64,000 bases of DNA from CAVVEQ01 sp963802095 (GCA_963802095.1 CAWDHI010000003.1:1-64000), one strand, 5' to 3'. Positions 8,716 through 17,880 are shown, counted from the first letter of the stretch. The notes: generated from the letters alone by a model not told the origin. Translations and numbers: made by a program.

Positions 8716-9303
8716 ATGGATAAGGAATCCTATTTGATCAACCAGCTGGCAGAGAGGGCTGGCGTCACCGTGCGGACGATCCGTTACTATGTGAACGAGG
8801 GCTTGCTGCCCCCGCCGCAGACGAAGGGCCGCTACTCCGCCTACGATGAGGAGTACCTCTACCGTATCCGGCTGATCAAATTCTACAAGGAATCCTACCT
8901 GCCGCTCAGCCGCATCCGCGAGCTGCTGGATGCAATGACGCCAGAGGAGATCCGCGCCGCGGTCGAGCATTATGAGGTGGAACCGCCAGAGCTGAACCTC
9001 ACCCCGGCGCCAGATATGCCGGATTGGCTGAGGGAAAACACCTCCGCGCGGGAATACCTCCATATGATCCAGGAGCCCCCATCGAGTTACCCGGCAGTGT
9101 CTGCCAAAAGGATCGATATGAATATACCTGCTCCCTCGATGAGCCAGGAGCCCTGGGATGAAGACGAAGCGGGGCTCTCCTGGAAGCGGATCAAAGCAAT
9201 GGATGGTATTGAACTGCTTGTACGCGAGGATGTTTACCGGCGACGCAGGCGGGAGATCGAGGACCTGATCAAAAAAATGGAAAGGCGGGACAGGGGGATC
9301 TAA
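8716..9303 (+). CDS. MerR-family transcriptional regulator
   Basis: DNA-binding regulator of 195 residues. The N-terminal winged helix-turn-helix spans residues ~6-75: INQLAERAGVTVRTIRYYVNEGLLPPP, then a G-R-Y-S-A-Y-D-E-E-Y-L-Y-R-I wing. The rest is unlike metal-sensing MerR proteins: no Cys ligands, an acidic Pro-rich middle, and a basic helical C-terminus (residues ~170-195). It therefore probably senses a protein or small molecule rather than a metal. The strong promoter with repeats just upstream suggests autoregulation. A vWA gene follows in the same direction 127 bp downstream. Confidence 0.88.
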   Translation: MDKESYLINQLAERAGVTVRTIRYYVNEGLLPPPQTKGRYSAYDEEYLYRIRLIKFYKESYLPLSRIRELLDAMTPEEIRAAVEHYEVEPPELNLTPAPDMPDWLRENTSAREYLHMIQEPPSSYPAVSAKRIDMNIPAPSMSQEPWDEDEAGLSWKRIKAMDGIELLVREDVYRRRRREIEDLIKKMERRDRGI

Positions 9304-9430
9304 CCACAACCTGCTCACTGGAAATCAATAGTTTGTCGTGTCGAATCGCAGCGGAAAAGATGCCGCATGCGGCAGGCGAAGCACGCCTGCAACCGGAAAA
9401 GGAACGGAAAACAAGGAAAGGATGGAAATC

Positions 9431-10693
9431 ATGAAGAATCAAAACTTTGCCCTCAAGTTGAATGCTGACCTGGCGCTCATCTCGGCGGATGCCCCCACGG
9501 AGCGTATCCTCGAGATCGTCGTCACCCCGCCCACCGCGGAGAAGAAGCGCGTCCGCCCGGCGTTCAACCTGGCATTTGTGATCGACCACTCCGGGTCGAT
9601 GTCGGGGGGGAAGCTCACCAATGTGAAGGCGGCTGTATCCAACGTGGTGGACCTGCTGGAAGAAAAGGACCGTGCCAGCCTGGTCATTTTTGATGACGAG
9701 GTGGAGACCGTGGTGGAAGGCGGCGAAATGACTCCGGTTTTCCGTAAGGAGATGAAGGAAGCCATCTCCAGCCTGCAAACTGGCGGCAGCACCAACCTGG
9801 CCGGAGGCTGGGCACAGGGCTGCGATGGGATTGCCAGAAACCAGCTCGCTGATGGCATCAACCGCTGCCTGCTGCTCAGCGACGGGCAGGCCAACGTGGG
9901 CGAACAGGACCCCGAACGCCTGGCGGTGCACACCCGCGAACTCTCGCGGCGCGGGATCTCCACCACCACCTTCGGGGTGGGCGTGGATTACAACGAGGAG
10001 CTCATGGAAGCCATGGCCAACGCCGGCAGCGGGAATTACTACTTCATTGAAACACCCGAGCAGAGCCGGGATCTGTTCCGCCAGGAGCTGGATGGCCTGC
10101 GGGAGGTGACCGCCCGCGCGGTGGAGATCATTCTCAAACTGCCAGCGGGTTTCAAAGCTTCAGTTCTGGGCACCTGGCCAGTGGAACATAAAGCCCGGCA
10201 ACTCAAGATCACCCTGGGAGATATGATCTCCGGGATCGAGCGGCACGTGTTTTTGAAGCTGGAGGTCTCCCCGGCCGTCAAATCCGACCATCCGCGGATC
10301 ACTGCCATCGCCCGCGGGCGCTCCACCGATGGCAGCCTGCTGGAGGATACCGGTGAATCCGCCTTCACCCCCGTGGATGCCACAGAGCTGGCTTCCGCCC
10401 GCCCGGTGTTGGAAGTCCTGCGCGGTTTTGCCCTCGTCTATATGGCCGATACCTCACGCGACGCGGTCGCTTTGAAAGACCGCGGGGAGGATAAAAAAGC
10501 CGTCAAATTGCTCCGGGAAGCCCTGGATCAATATCGCGATTTACTGGATTCAAAAGAGGTTGCACGGTATGAAAAAATGCTGGCCCAATTAAAGGATGAG
10601 ATGAGCCTGGCGGACCGGAAATTTCACCGCGAAAGCTCGCACCAGCTGAACGCATGCATGTCGATGGCGCCGGAACGGTACAACCGCAAATAA
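9431..10693 (+). CDS. von Willebrand factor type A domain protein
   Basis: The 420-residue protein has a vWA domain at about residues 45-220 with an intact MIDAS: DHSGSMSGGK (D-x-S-x-S), a conserved Thr in GGSTNLAGG, and LLLSDGQANVG. A beta-sandwich-like region and a C-terminal helical part (residues ~340-410) follow. No signal peptide or membrane anchor is seen, so it is likely cytoplasmic. I chose ATG 9431 over 9422 because the AAGGAAAGG ribosome site is ideally spaced for 9431. vWA proteins of this type often mediate metal-dependent protein contacts; the partner is unknown. Its placement after a MerR regulator suggests a two-gene unit. Confidence 0.85.
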   Translation: MKNQNFALKLNADLALISADAPTERILEIVVTPPTAEKKRVRPAFNLAFVIDHSGSMSGGKLTNVKAAVSNVVDLLEEKDRASLVIFDDEVETVVEGGEMTPVFRKEMKEAISSLQTGGSTNLAGGWAQGCDGIARNQLADGINRCLLLSDGQANVGEQDPERLAVHTRELSRRGISTTTFGVGVDYNEELMEAMANAGSGNYYFIETPEQSRDLFRQELDGLREVTARAVEIILKLPAGFKASVLGTWPVEHKARQLKITLGDMISGIERHVFLKLEVSPAVKSDHPRITAIARGRSTDGSLLEDTGESAFTPVDATELASARPVLEVLRGFALVYMADTSRDAVALKDRGEDKKAVKLLREALDQYRDLLDSKEVARYEKMLAQLKDEMSLADRKFHRESSHQLNACMSMAPERYNRK

Positions 10694-10694
10694 A

Positions 10695-11567
10695 TTACGG
10701 GGTAGGCGTGCCCTTAGGGGAAGGCGTGCCCGTTTTTCCGTCATCCTCGGGGAGACCGCGAAAGCAGCGGTGCCCGAGGATGGCGGCTTTTAGATCCTGA
10801 AAGGATTTGATCTCGCCGTTGCACACCAGGGAGCGCGATGGATCGATGCCCCATTTTTCGTGTGCGTCGCTGCTATAAATGCAGGGAAGCGACCGGGTAT
10901 CAAAGCTGAAGGGTCGGGAACCGTCTGCGGGGCACTCCATCGCGTCCAACCCGGAATTAAGCAATTCCTCTTTGGAATAGGTCTGTTTGTAGGCCCACGG
11001 GTGAGCGGCGATGGCCAACCCGCCCTCCTGGTGGATGAGGATGACCGTATTCCGGATGGATTGCAGGGGGCGGATGTTTTTGTTCACGCCCACAGCCACA
11101 ACCTCCAGGTTGTTGGCCGCCGGAACCTCCTCCCCGGGGATGCACAGCAGGCGATCCTCGTTCAGGCAGGCCAGCTTGACATCCCGGCATTGGGAGTGAT
11201 CGGTTACAGAAATGAATGTGTAGCCGTAGGCCAGCGCGATTTTTACCATGTCGTCCAGCGTGTCCACGCCATCGGAGCAGGTGGTGTGCATGTGCAGGTC
11301 CCCGCGCGAGACCGTCTTGGCTGGTGTGGGGACCGGCGGAGGGGTGCCCGTTGATGTCGGGAACGGGGTGATCGAAGGCATGGGCGTCTCGGTCGGACCG
11401 GGGGTGGCGGAGGGCAGCAGCGTTGCGGTAGGACCCAGGGTCGGCGACGGTGCAAGCGGGATTATGGTTGGTATGGCAGTGGGGGGAGGGAGAAGCAACT
11501 CTTTGGCAGCGTTGCAGCCCGCGAGAAGGAAGATAAATACCAGTAAGAGTGGAAAGTACTTTTTCAT
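10695..11567 (-). CDS. PHP-domain (CehA/McbA-like) lipoprotein
   Basis: Secreted, lipid-anchored putative metallophosphoesterase or hydrolase of 290 residues. The start at 11567 gives a clean lipoprotein signal (MKKYF, hydrophobic core, lipobox LLAG-C). A Thr/Pro/Ser-rich linker of ~60 residues follows, then the PHP domain: D-L-H-M-H-T-T-C-S-D-G (metal-binding H-x-H), a conserved S-V-T-D-H, the G-E-E motif, A-A-H-P and S-S-D-A-H. All expected ligand motifs are present. Convergent with the vWA gene, with one base between the stops. Upstream lies a short lipoprotein that shares the linker. Confidence 0.85.
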   Translation of the reverse strand: MKKYFPLLLVFIFLLAGCNAAKELLLPPPTAIPTIIPLAPSPTLGPTATLLPSATPGPTETPMPSITPFPTSTGTPPPVPTPAKTVSRGDLHMHTTCSDGVDTLDDMVKIALAYGYTFISVTDHSQCRDVKLACLNEDRLLCIPGEEVPAANNLEVVAVGVNKNIRPLQSIRNTVILIHQEGGLAIAAHPWAYKQTYSKEELLNSGLDAMECPADGSRPFSFDTRSLPCIYSSDAHEKWGIDPSRSLVCNGEIKSFQDLKAAILGHRCFRGLPEDDGKTGTPSPKGTPTP

Positions 11568-11654
11568 TGAAGTCAGATGGTTACAAGTTTTATACCGGGT
11601 GGCTTGCATTTTACATGGAAAAAGGCTTGTGATGGTGGTTTTTCTGGCGGTTGA

Positions 11655-11900
11655 TTAGGGATTTGCGGGGCAGGCGCCAGAGCCCGGAGGGAGGGGCGTG
11701 AGCGAGGGCATGCGCGTGGCAGTTGGGAAAGGCGTGGAGGAAGGCAGCAGCGTGGCGGTGGGGGCAATACCTGTAACAAAAAGGGTGGCATCTTCGGCGG
11801 ATGCAGGGGTAGCCGTCGCCTCATGGAGTGGATCCGCCTTCCAGCAACCGCCCAGCAAGACGAGAAAGAGCAATGAAATAAGCAGAATGGGTCTTTTCAC
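11655..11900 (-). CDS. short Thr/Pro-rich lipoprotein, possible remnant of the PHP lipoprotein
   Basis: GTG start at 11900 gives V-K-R-P-I-L-L-I-S followed by a hydrophobic core and lipobox LLGG-C. The remaining ~60 residues are mainly a Thr/Pro/Ser linker. The linker T-A-T-L-L-P-S-S-T-P-F-P closely matches the linker of the neighbouring PHP lipoprotein (T-A-T-L-L-P-S-A-T-P-G-P), but no enzymatic domain follows before the stop at 11655. It may be a truncated tandem duplicate. A functional small lipoprotein is also possible. The ribosome site is weak. Confidence 0.55.
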   Translation of the reverse strand: MKRPILLISLLFLVLLGGCWKADPLHEATATPASAEDATLFVTGIAPTATLLPSSTPFPTATRMPSLTPLPPGSGACPANP

Positions 11901-12004
11901 GGATTCACCGGGTGCAACTATTGTGCTTCCAAAGGGGAATTGTAACCCAACGCAAGGAAGCAATCATAAGAAGCAGATAACCGACCAAAAGCCGTTGGGA
12001 GTAA

Positions 12005-12811
12005 TCACTCCTTGTGCGCGCGAAGCGTGAACGTGAGCGGGATGGAAGGCATCCCCTCGGGGAGAAACCACTTCCCCGGCTCCTTCTCCACCAGGAAGGC
12101 GAAATGGCGGTAGCAGGTGAAGGGATATTCGCGTACGAATTCGATGCGCAGCCCGGCGTCGATCAACCCGGTGATGATCTCACCCACCTGTGGTGACCAC
12201 TCGTATTCCACCCGCTGAACGATCTTAGCATCCGGGTCTGCGTAGGAGCCGTCCACGGGGAACGCGAGAGGAGTATCTGTAAAATAGGGATACGCCACTT
12301 CCAGCCCGGTCTCGTTGCCCTCGTTTTTGAACACATTGCTGAAAGGGTGGAACTCGGTGATATAAAACACGCCGCCGGGTTTCAAATATCTCCCGACAAT
12401 CTGCGCCCAGCGGGGGATATTTGGCAGCCAGCACAGCACCCCGTAGGAGGTGTAAACGCGGTCAAAGGTTTCATCAAGTTGATCGGGCAGGTCGTAGAGA
12501 TCGCAACAGATAAACCGCACTGGGATATTTAACTCTTTGGCCAATCCGCGGGCAATGCGGATGCCCTCCGGCGAGAAATCCATGCCGGTCACCTGCGCCC
12601 CCTCCCGTACCCAGGAGAGCGTATCCAGCCCGAAGTGGCACTGCAGGTGCAGCAGGGATTTCCCCCTAACCTCCCCCATTTCGGAAAGGATCATCGGCTC
12701 CAGGCTGGAGCGTCCCTGTTTGAACTCATCCACGTGGTAGAACGCCGACCTGGAATTGATCACGGCGAATTCATCCCACATTTTCCGATTTGCCTGGCGG
12801 TATTTATCCAT
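12005..12811 (-). CDS. class I SAM-dependent methyltransferase
   Basis: Rossmann-fold methyltransferase of 268 residues. The SAM-binding motif I region is LLHLQCHFGLDTLSW (near residue 54), followed by the acidic end of strand 2 (V-T-G-M-D-F-S) and motif III/IV D-E-T-F-D-R-V-Y-T-S-Y-G. The C-terminal part (F-H-P-F-S-N-V-F) resembles small-molecule methyltransferases of unknown specificity common in Anaerolineae and Actinobacteria. The substrate cannot be deduced. It lies between a lipoprotein gene and the beta-glucosidase on the same strand, separated from the latter by about 100 bp, so shared transcription is possible. Confidence 0.85.
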   Translation of the reverse strand: MDKYRQANRKMWDEFAVINSRSAFYHVDEFKQGRSSLEPMILSEMGEVRGKSLLHLQCHFGLDTLSWVREGAQVTGMDFSPEGIRIARGLAKELNIPVRFICCDLYDLPDQLDETFDRVYTSYGVLCWLPNIPRWAQIVGRYLKPGGVFYITEFHPFSNVFKNEGNETGLEVAYPYFTDTPLAFPVDGSYADPDAKIVQRVEYEWSPQVGEIITGLIDAGLRIEFVREYPFTCYRHFAFLVEKEPGKWFLPEGMPSIPLTFTLRAHKE

Positions 12812-12910
12812 CGGAATCTCTGGCTTGTCTATCGAATCAAATCCTGTAGGGGAGCAAGGCTGTCCGCCCCCGCAGGATATGCTGCCATTGGGCGCAGGGA
12901 AAGATCGTTT

Positions 12911-14266
12911 TTACTTCCCCAGGCTTTCTCCGTTAGAGGCAGTCACCTTTGCGTACCAATCATACGAATCCTTGGGCGTGCGTTTGCCGGTGGGGATATC
13001 CACATAGATCAGTCCAAAGCGCTGGCGGTAGCCCTCCGCCCACTCGAAGTTATCCATCAACGTCCAGTGGAAGTAGCCGCGCACGTCCACGCCACCTTCG
13101 ATCGCCCGGCGCACCTGCTTGAGGTAGCGGTTGGTGTAATCGATGCGCTGCGGGTCGTGTACCTTGCCATCCTCGTGCACCCAGTCCATACAGGCTGTGC
13201 CGTTCTCGGTGATGTACATTGGCACTTTGTACCTTTCGTTCAGGAACTTTGCGGTCCAATAGAGCGCCTCGGGGGTCACCTGCCAGTGGAACATGGTGTG
13301 CGGGCTGCCGGGCGGGAAAGGTGCTTCCTCGGGGAGTTCCGCGCCCATGCGAATGCGGGTGGCAAAATAGGTGTTGAAGCCGTAAAAATCGAGCTTCTGA
13401 TGGATGATATCCATATCCGCCGAGGGCACGGCGGGCATGGCTTCCCCGAAGACCTTCAGCCCGTCCTCCGGGTAGGCGCCGAAGAACATCGGGTCCGAGA
13501 ACCAGGTGTTGCTCCACAGCGTCTTTTCGAAGCAGGCCAGGGTCACCTTGCGAGCGGCTTCGATATCTGCTGGTGTTTCGGTTTCCGGAATAAACGACCC
13601 CCCCACCGGGGCGTAGCCGACCAGTGCCGGGGTCCTGGCCCGCTCGCGGATCACCCGCACCGCCCGCCCGTGCGCCAGCAGGACGTTGTGCGCGGCGCGC
13701 AGTGCCTCCGGCCAATCCAGCTGCAGCCCCGGAGCGTGGGTGCCATCCACCATGCCCATCTGCAGGAAGACCTGCGGCTCGTTGATGGTGAACCAGTGGC
13801 TCACCCGGTCGGAGAGCCGGTCCACCACGATCTTCGCGTAATCCTCGAACCAGAGCGGTGAGGAGGGGTTCAGCCAGCCGCCGCGCAGGAAGAGCCCGTA
13901 GGGAAGGTCCCAGTGATAGAGGGTCACCCAGGGGGTGATCCCGGCAGCCAGGAGTTCATCGATCAGCGCGTCGTAAAAAGCCAGCCCTTCCTCGTTGATC
14001 CGTCCCGTACCATCGGGCAGCACCCGGCTCCACGAAATCGAAAGCCGGTAGGCCTTGAGCCCCAGCTTCTTCATCAAGGCAACATCCTCTTTATAACGGT
14101 GGTAGTGATCGGTGGCAGTCTCCCCCGAATCGCCGTGGTAGACCTTGCCGGGGATGCGGCAGAACATATCCCAGATGCTCTCCCCGCGGCCGCCCTGCGC
14201 GGAAGCGCCTTCGATCTGGTAGGAGGCGGTGGCAGCGCCCCAGACGAAATCTTTTGGAAATGACAT
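12911..14266 (-). CDS. beta-glucosidase, glycoside hydrolase family 1
   Basis: Cytoplasmic enzyme of 451 residues that releases terminal beta-linked sugars from oligosaccharides by a retaining mechanism. The GH1 N-terminal signature F-V-W-G-A-A-T-A-S-Y-Q-I-E-G is at residues 7-20. The acid/base glutamate is in T-I-N-E-P near residue 163 and the nucleophile in Y-I-T-E-N-G near residue 352; the aglycone/sugar-binding E-W-A-E-G-Y motif is near the C-terminus. Length is typical and no signal peptide is present. There is no sugar transporter beside it. Confidence 0.96.
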   Translation of the reverse strand: MSFPKDFVWGAATASYQIEGASAQGGRGESIWDMFCRIPGKVYHGDSGETATDHYHRYKEDVALMKKLGLKAYRLSISWSRVLPDGTGRINEEGLAFYDALIDELLAAGITPWVTLYHWDLPYGLFLRGGWLNPSSPLWFEDYAKIVVDRLSDRVSHWFTINEPQVFLQMGMVDGTHAPGLQLDWPEALRAAHNVLLAHGRAVRVIRERARTPALVGYAPVGGSFIPETETPADIEAARKVTLACFEKTLWSNTWFSDPMFFGAYPEDGLKVFGEAMPAVPSADMDIIHQKLDFYGFNTYFATRIRMGAELPEEAPFPPGSPHTMFHWQVTPEALYWTAKFLNERYKVPMYITENGTACMDWVHEDGKVHDPQRIDYTNRYLKQVRRAIEGGVDVRGYFHWTLMDNFEWAEGYRQRFGLIYVDIPTGKRTPKDSYDWYAKVTASNGESLGK

Positions 14267-14301
14267 GGTGACTCCTAATAATTATTATTGGGGTAAGCGG
14301 G

Positions 14302-15747
14302 TCAGCTGACCCACTTCTTGAAGCGCGCGGTGTTATCGCCATCCTCGGTGGGCTCCGGCGCGGGTTTTTTGATCTGCGCGGTGTTGTCCATCTGGTCCGT
14401 GGGTGGAACATCCATGGCAGCGGCTGGCTGGGGGGTTGCAGGCTGGGGAACGGCTGGGGCAAGGTTCTCGATGGGGGATTTGAAGGGCGGGGCTTTTTCC
14501 TGCTCCTTCGCGTATTTATCGATCACCCGCAGCACCCGGTCACCATCTTTGAAGACGTCGATGATGTTGCCATCCAGCTGACAGGAGCGCCAGACGGAGG
14601 AGCGCTCCAGGGCGTGGATCTCGGATTGCACGATTACCATGATCCACACATCCTGCAGCAGCCAGAGGTTATTCAGGTTGATGCGGCTGGGGTTGCCATC
14701 CACATTCTGGATGGGTTGGGCGGCGTTCAGCAGGAAGAGCAGCCGGCTGCATATGTAGCCCTCCAGGCGCTCGTTGTTCTTGCCAACCCGCAGGGAGGCC
14801 TGCAATTGCTCGGCTGTCTCCACGCTGGGCACGGTGAAGACGTGGATCTTGAAGGGATGCCCGATGCTGGCCAGCTCGGGCAGCTCCACCAGGTGGCGGT
14901 CGTCGGTGGAGAGCGGGCGCACGACCACCGGTGCAAGTCCCGAAGCAGTGGCGGTTGAGGACTGGGGGACAGCCGGCGGGGGAAGCGGGGTATCCGTCCA
15001 GCCGGGGATGGCAGCGGCAGCAACAGGCGCGGGCTGGGTTTCGGATTCGGTCGCTTTCTTCACCCGCTCGTAGACTACCGGTGGTGGTGGAGGTTCCAGC
15101 AGGAATTTTGTCACCAGCCGCGAACCGATGGTTATCTTATCTTTTTCTGTGATCTCGGAGGTGAACATCCACCAGCTGGCAATGAGCGCGAAGAGGGTGG
15201 TGATAATGGCGATGGTCTGGTATTGGGAGCCGGGAGTAGTATTTAGAATCCAGATAGTGGAGGGTACGGCCACCGCGAAGATACCGATGGCGATCAGGCG
15301 TTTTTTATCGTGGGCGGCCAGCTCCACGCAGCGGTCGCAGATGAAGTGCCCGCGCGTCTTTTTGACCCCGTTCACCACCGCTGTCGCCTGATAGACTCGA
15401 CCGTCGCGGTCGATGCCATCGCACATCAGGCAGATATCCCCAAAGCTGGATTCGCGCTTCTCGCGCGGGTAGAGGTTGTAGAAGGTGGCAAACCAGCCGC
15501 GCCGGAAATAGAGGAACGGCCAAAAGAGGGGCAGGAGAAAGGGCAGTAAGATCAGCCAGGACTGCGGGGAGGAAGGGGAAAATGCCTTGAAGGGGTGCAG
15601 GTTTAACTTGTTGAGGATCACCGCGTAGATCCCGCCCCAAATGAGGAAAGCCCCAACGGAAGAAACTACACCGAAGATAGCCCAGTCCCGCCGACGGGCA
15701 TCGGTACGTACCGTCTTTTGGGTGGATTTGCGCTTTTTTTCCGCCAT
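14302..15747 (-). CDS. membrane protein with cysteine-pair (zinc-ribbon-like) segment, unknown function
   Basis: A protein of 481 residues with about four hydrophobic segments: two near residues 24-80 and two near 150-195. Between them lie two Cys pairs (C-L-M-C and C-D-R-C, roughly 35 residues apart) that could bind zinc. A Pro-rich linker leads to a soluble domain (residues ~270-440) and a low-complexity Pro/Ala tail. No known family is recognised. The start M-A-E-K-K-R-K is followed by a basic stretch. It reads toward the beta-glucosidase, 35 bp apart. Confidence 0.75.
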   Translation of the reverse strand: MAEKKRKSTQKTVRTDARRRDWAIFGVVSSVGAFLIWGGIYAVILNKLNLHPFKAFSPSSPQSWLILLPFLLPLFWPFLYFRRGWFATFYNLYPREKRESSFGDICLMCDGIDRDGRVYQATAVVNGVKKTRGHFICDRCVELAAHDKKRLIAIGIFAVAVPSTIWILNTTPGSQYQTIAIITTLFALIASWWMFTSEITEKDKITIGSRLVTKFLLEPPPPPVVYERVKKATESETQPAPVAAAAIPGWTDTPLPPPAVPQSSTATASGLAPVVVRPLSTDDRHLVELPELASIGHPFKIHVFTVPSVETAEQLQASLRVGKNNERLEGYICSRLLFLLNAAQPIQNVDGNPSRINLNNLWLLQDVWIMVIVQSEIHALERSSVWRSCQLDGNIIDVFKDGDRVLRVIDKYAKEQEKAPPFKSPIENLAPAVPQPATPQPAAAMDVPPTDQMDNTAQIKKPAPEPTEDGDNTARFKKWVS

Positions 15748-16126
15748 CAGGAAGGATTATAGCACGGGCTGGCTTTGTACCATTTTAACACGCCTGCATG
15801 TCGCTATCATTCTAAAGGATTAACTGTACTACGCGTTGGGCGGTCACCGATTGTGTGACTACCCTCAAACAACACTGAGCCGTATTCATTAGATCCACAT
15901 CTCTGGTTTCGTGGCACGGAATCATTTTATACGAGAATGAAATGTTGATGCCAGTCAGCATAAATCTGGGGGTTTTACAAAAGTTAACGCAGGGCTCATT
16001 TTTTTTCATTACGGAAAAAATGGGGGGTGGAAATGTTCGGCGGGTACGCTGCACCCGCTCTACGGCTGCAGCACACGAACGGCATCCTAATTACAAACCC
16101 ATAATTTTTTGTTTAAAATTGACCTC
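15748..16126. other. gene-free intergenic region
   Basis: About 380 bases between two divergently read genes. I found no open frame with a ribosome site and family resemblance, no tRNA and no clear terminator. Several A/T runs and a GCGGGTACGCTGC/GCAGC string near 16040 are the only structure seen. The right end leads into the TetR promoter. Confidence 0.5.
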
Positions 16127-16176
16127 TTGACAAATATAATTATACGGCGTATATTTATATTGTAAATATACGGTGT
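16127..16176 (+). promoter_or_regulatory. promoter and operator-like palindrome of the TetR gene
   Basis: TTGACA at 16127-16132, a 17-base spacer and TATATT at 16150-16155. Inside the spacer and overlapping the -10 is ATACGGCGTAT (16142-16152), a perfect palindrome around its central base. A related half, ATACGGTGTTT, occurs about 26 bases downstream. The arrangement suits an autorepressing TetR protein encoded immediately downstream, with binding that would occlude RNA polymerase. Confidence 0.7.
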
Positions 16177-16200
16177 TTATTTTATATAAGGAATCAAGAA

Positions 16201-16887
16201 ATGTCTCCACGCCCAAAACAGGATACCCAGCTGGAAAATCTACATGACCGCATCAAAGAAACTGCCTGGAAACAGATCGCTGAAAAAGGCGCAGCCACTC
16301 TTTCGCTGCGTGCGATCGCCCGCGAGCTGGGAATCACTGCACCGGCGATCTATAACTACTTCCCCCGGCGCGATAACCTGGTCACTGCGCTGATTGTGGA
16401 TGCCTTCACCTCTTTCGGTCAGTATCAAAAAGAATCGGATGATCCCGGCCGCTCCCCAGCGGAGAGATTGCGAATCCTAGGAATGGCGTACCGGGATTGG
16501 GCAATGAAATACCCCCAGCGCTATCATTTAATTTTTGGAACGCCAATCCCCGGATACCATGCTCCCACAGAAATTACCCTGCCTGCAGCGGCTGGTTCGC
16601 TTATCCCACTCATGGGCGTTTTGGATGCCGGGCTTCAAACCGGAAAATTAAAAGTGGACAACCTGGCCCCCAAAACACCAGCTCTCAGCGCTATGCTCGA
16701 CGCCTGGAAACAGAATATCCAGGGACCTGATGTTGAAGTTCTATTTCTTGCTGTGGTCATTGCGAGCCGCGTGCACGGCCTGGTTTCCATGGAAATTGGG
16801 GAGCAAATGCCCGGCTTTATTGTTGATCCCGGCGAGGTCTATCGCCGTGAAGTAGAAAATATACTTTATCAATATTTTAAGGAGTAG
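16201..16887 (+). CDS. TetR/AcrR-family regulator with WHG-type C-terminal domain
   Basis: Repressor-type regulator of 228 residues. Residues ~12-60 form the TetR helix-turn-helix (LSLRAIARELGITAPAIYNYF). The C-terminal part (residues ~85-220, with R-D-W-A-M-K-Y-P-Q-R-Y-H-L-I-F-G) matches the WHG ligand domain. A TAAGGAATC ribosome site precedes the ATG. The epimerase-like gene follows after two bases with its ribosome site overlapping this gene's stop, so they form an operon, and a palindromic operator sits in the promoter. The ligand is unknown. Confidence 0.9.
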   Translation: MSPRPKQDTQLENLHDRIKETAWKQIAEKGAATLSLRAIARELGITAPAIYNYFPRRDNLVTALIVDAFTSFGQYQKESDDPGRSPAERLRILGMAYRDWAMKYPQRYHLIFGTPIPGYHAPTEITLPAAAGSLIPLMGVLDAGLQTGKLKVDNLAPKTPALSAMLDAWKQNIQGPDVEVLFLAVVIASRVHGLVSMEIGEQMPGFIVDPGEVYRREVENILYQYFKE

Positions 16888-16889
16888 AA

Positions 16890-17831
16890 ATGTCAGAACT
16901 GCATGTGATTTTTGGAAATGGCGCCATCGGGCGTTCAATTGCAAACGAACTCATAAAAGGTAATAAAAAAGTTCGTGTGGTTAATCGATCCGGGAAGATG
17001 CCGGCCCCCCCCTCTGAGGTCGAATTGGTTGCTGTGGATCTATACGATCCGGACCAGGTTCGCCAGGCTGCGAAAGGCGCGACCGTGGTATATCAGTGCG
17101 CGCAACCGGCATATTATGAATGGCCGCAGAAATTTCCTCCCCTGCAGGCTTCGATAATCGAGGGGCTGACGGGAGGAACCGCAAAACTGGTGCTCGTGGA
17201 AAATATGTACATGTACGGCGATACAAACGGGAAAATCTTGAGGGAGGATTTACCCTATGATGCACAAACGCTAAAAGGACTAACCCGCGCGGAGTTATCC
17301 CGTGCCGCCCTTGAAGCCCACCACCAGGGGAAGGTGCGGGTTACGATAGGCCGTGCTTCTGACTACTTCGGTCCCTGGGGGACGAGTTCTGCAATGGGCG
17401 ACCGCGTGTTTCCAGCCTTGATTAAAGGAAAATCAGCCCAGGTGGGAGGACGGCTCGACATTCCTCATACGTATACCTATGTTCCCGATTTTGGAAAAGC
17501 CTTGGTAGTTCTGGGTGAACGCCCGGAAGCCGACGGACAGGCCTGGCACGTACCAAATGACATGCCAACGATCACACAAGGGGAGTTTATTCGGCTTTTT
17601 TGTAGCGAAATCGGGGTTAAACCAAAGATCTTAACAATGGGGAAATTTATGATGTCGATCGGAGGATTGTTTATCCCCGAAGCAAAAGAATCTGTTGAAA
17701 TGATGTATGAATTCGAGAAACCCTTCGTTGTAGATTCGAGCAAGTTTGAGAAAACATTCGGCATGAAGGCAACGCCCCTGCCAGTGGCGCTTAGTGAAAC
17801 AGCTGCCTGGTACAAACAAAATCTAAATTAG
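16890..17831 (+). CDS. NAD-dependent epimerase/dehydratase-like (atypical SDR) protein
   Basis: A Rossmann-fold protein of 313 residues. The nucleotide site is F-G-N-G-A-I-G-R-S-I near residue 8, a G-x-G-x-x-G variant, followed by V-N-R-S after strand 2, which hints at NADP use. N-M-Y-M-Y-G near residue 105 resembles the extended-SDR active-site strand, but a classic Y-x3-K is not obvious. This is typical of atypical SDR family members. It sits in an operon with the TetR regulator, probably as the regulated gene. A terminator follows. Confidence 0.82.
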   Translation: MSELHVIFGNGAIGRSIANELIKGNKKVRVVNRSGKMPAPPSEVELVAVDLYDPDQVRQAAKGATVVYQCAQPAYYEWPQKFPPLQASIIEGLTGGTAKLVLVENMYMYGDTNGKILREDLPYDAQTLKGLTRAELSRAALEAHHQGKVRVTIGRASDYFGPWGTSSAMGDRVFPALIKGKSAQVGGRLDIPHTYTYVPDFGKALVVLGERPEADGQAWHVPNDMPTITQGEFIRLFCSEIGVKPKILTMGKFMMSIGGLFIPEAKESVEMMYEFEKPFVVDSSKFEKTFGMKATPLPVALSETAAWYKQNLN

Positions 17832-17880
17832 CTGATCATGGCGAATAGATTATTGGATTCATAAATAGTCCAACGGCTGG

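Noticed and set aside
12635..13861. Long open frame on the plus strand opposite the methyltransferase and the beta-glucosidase
   Set aside because: It is antisense to GH1 motifs with clear catalytic residues, has no ribosome site, and its protein has no recognisable family. High GC content gives such antisense frames.
15812..16130. Short frames on both strands in the gene-free gap before the TetR gene
   Set aside because: No ribosome sites and no family similarity.
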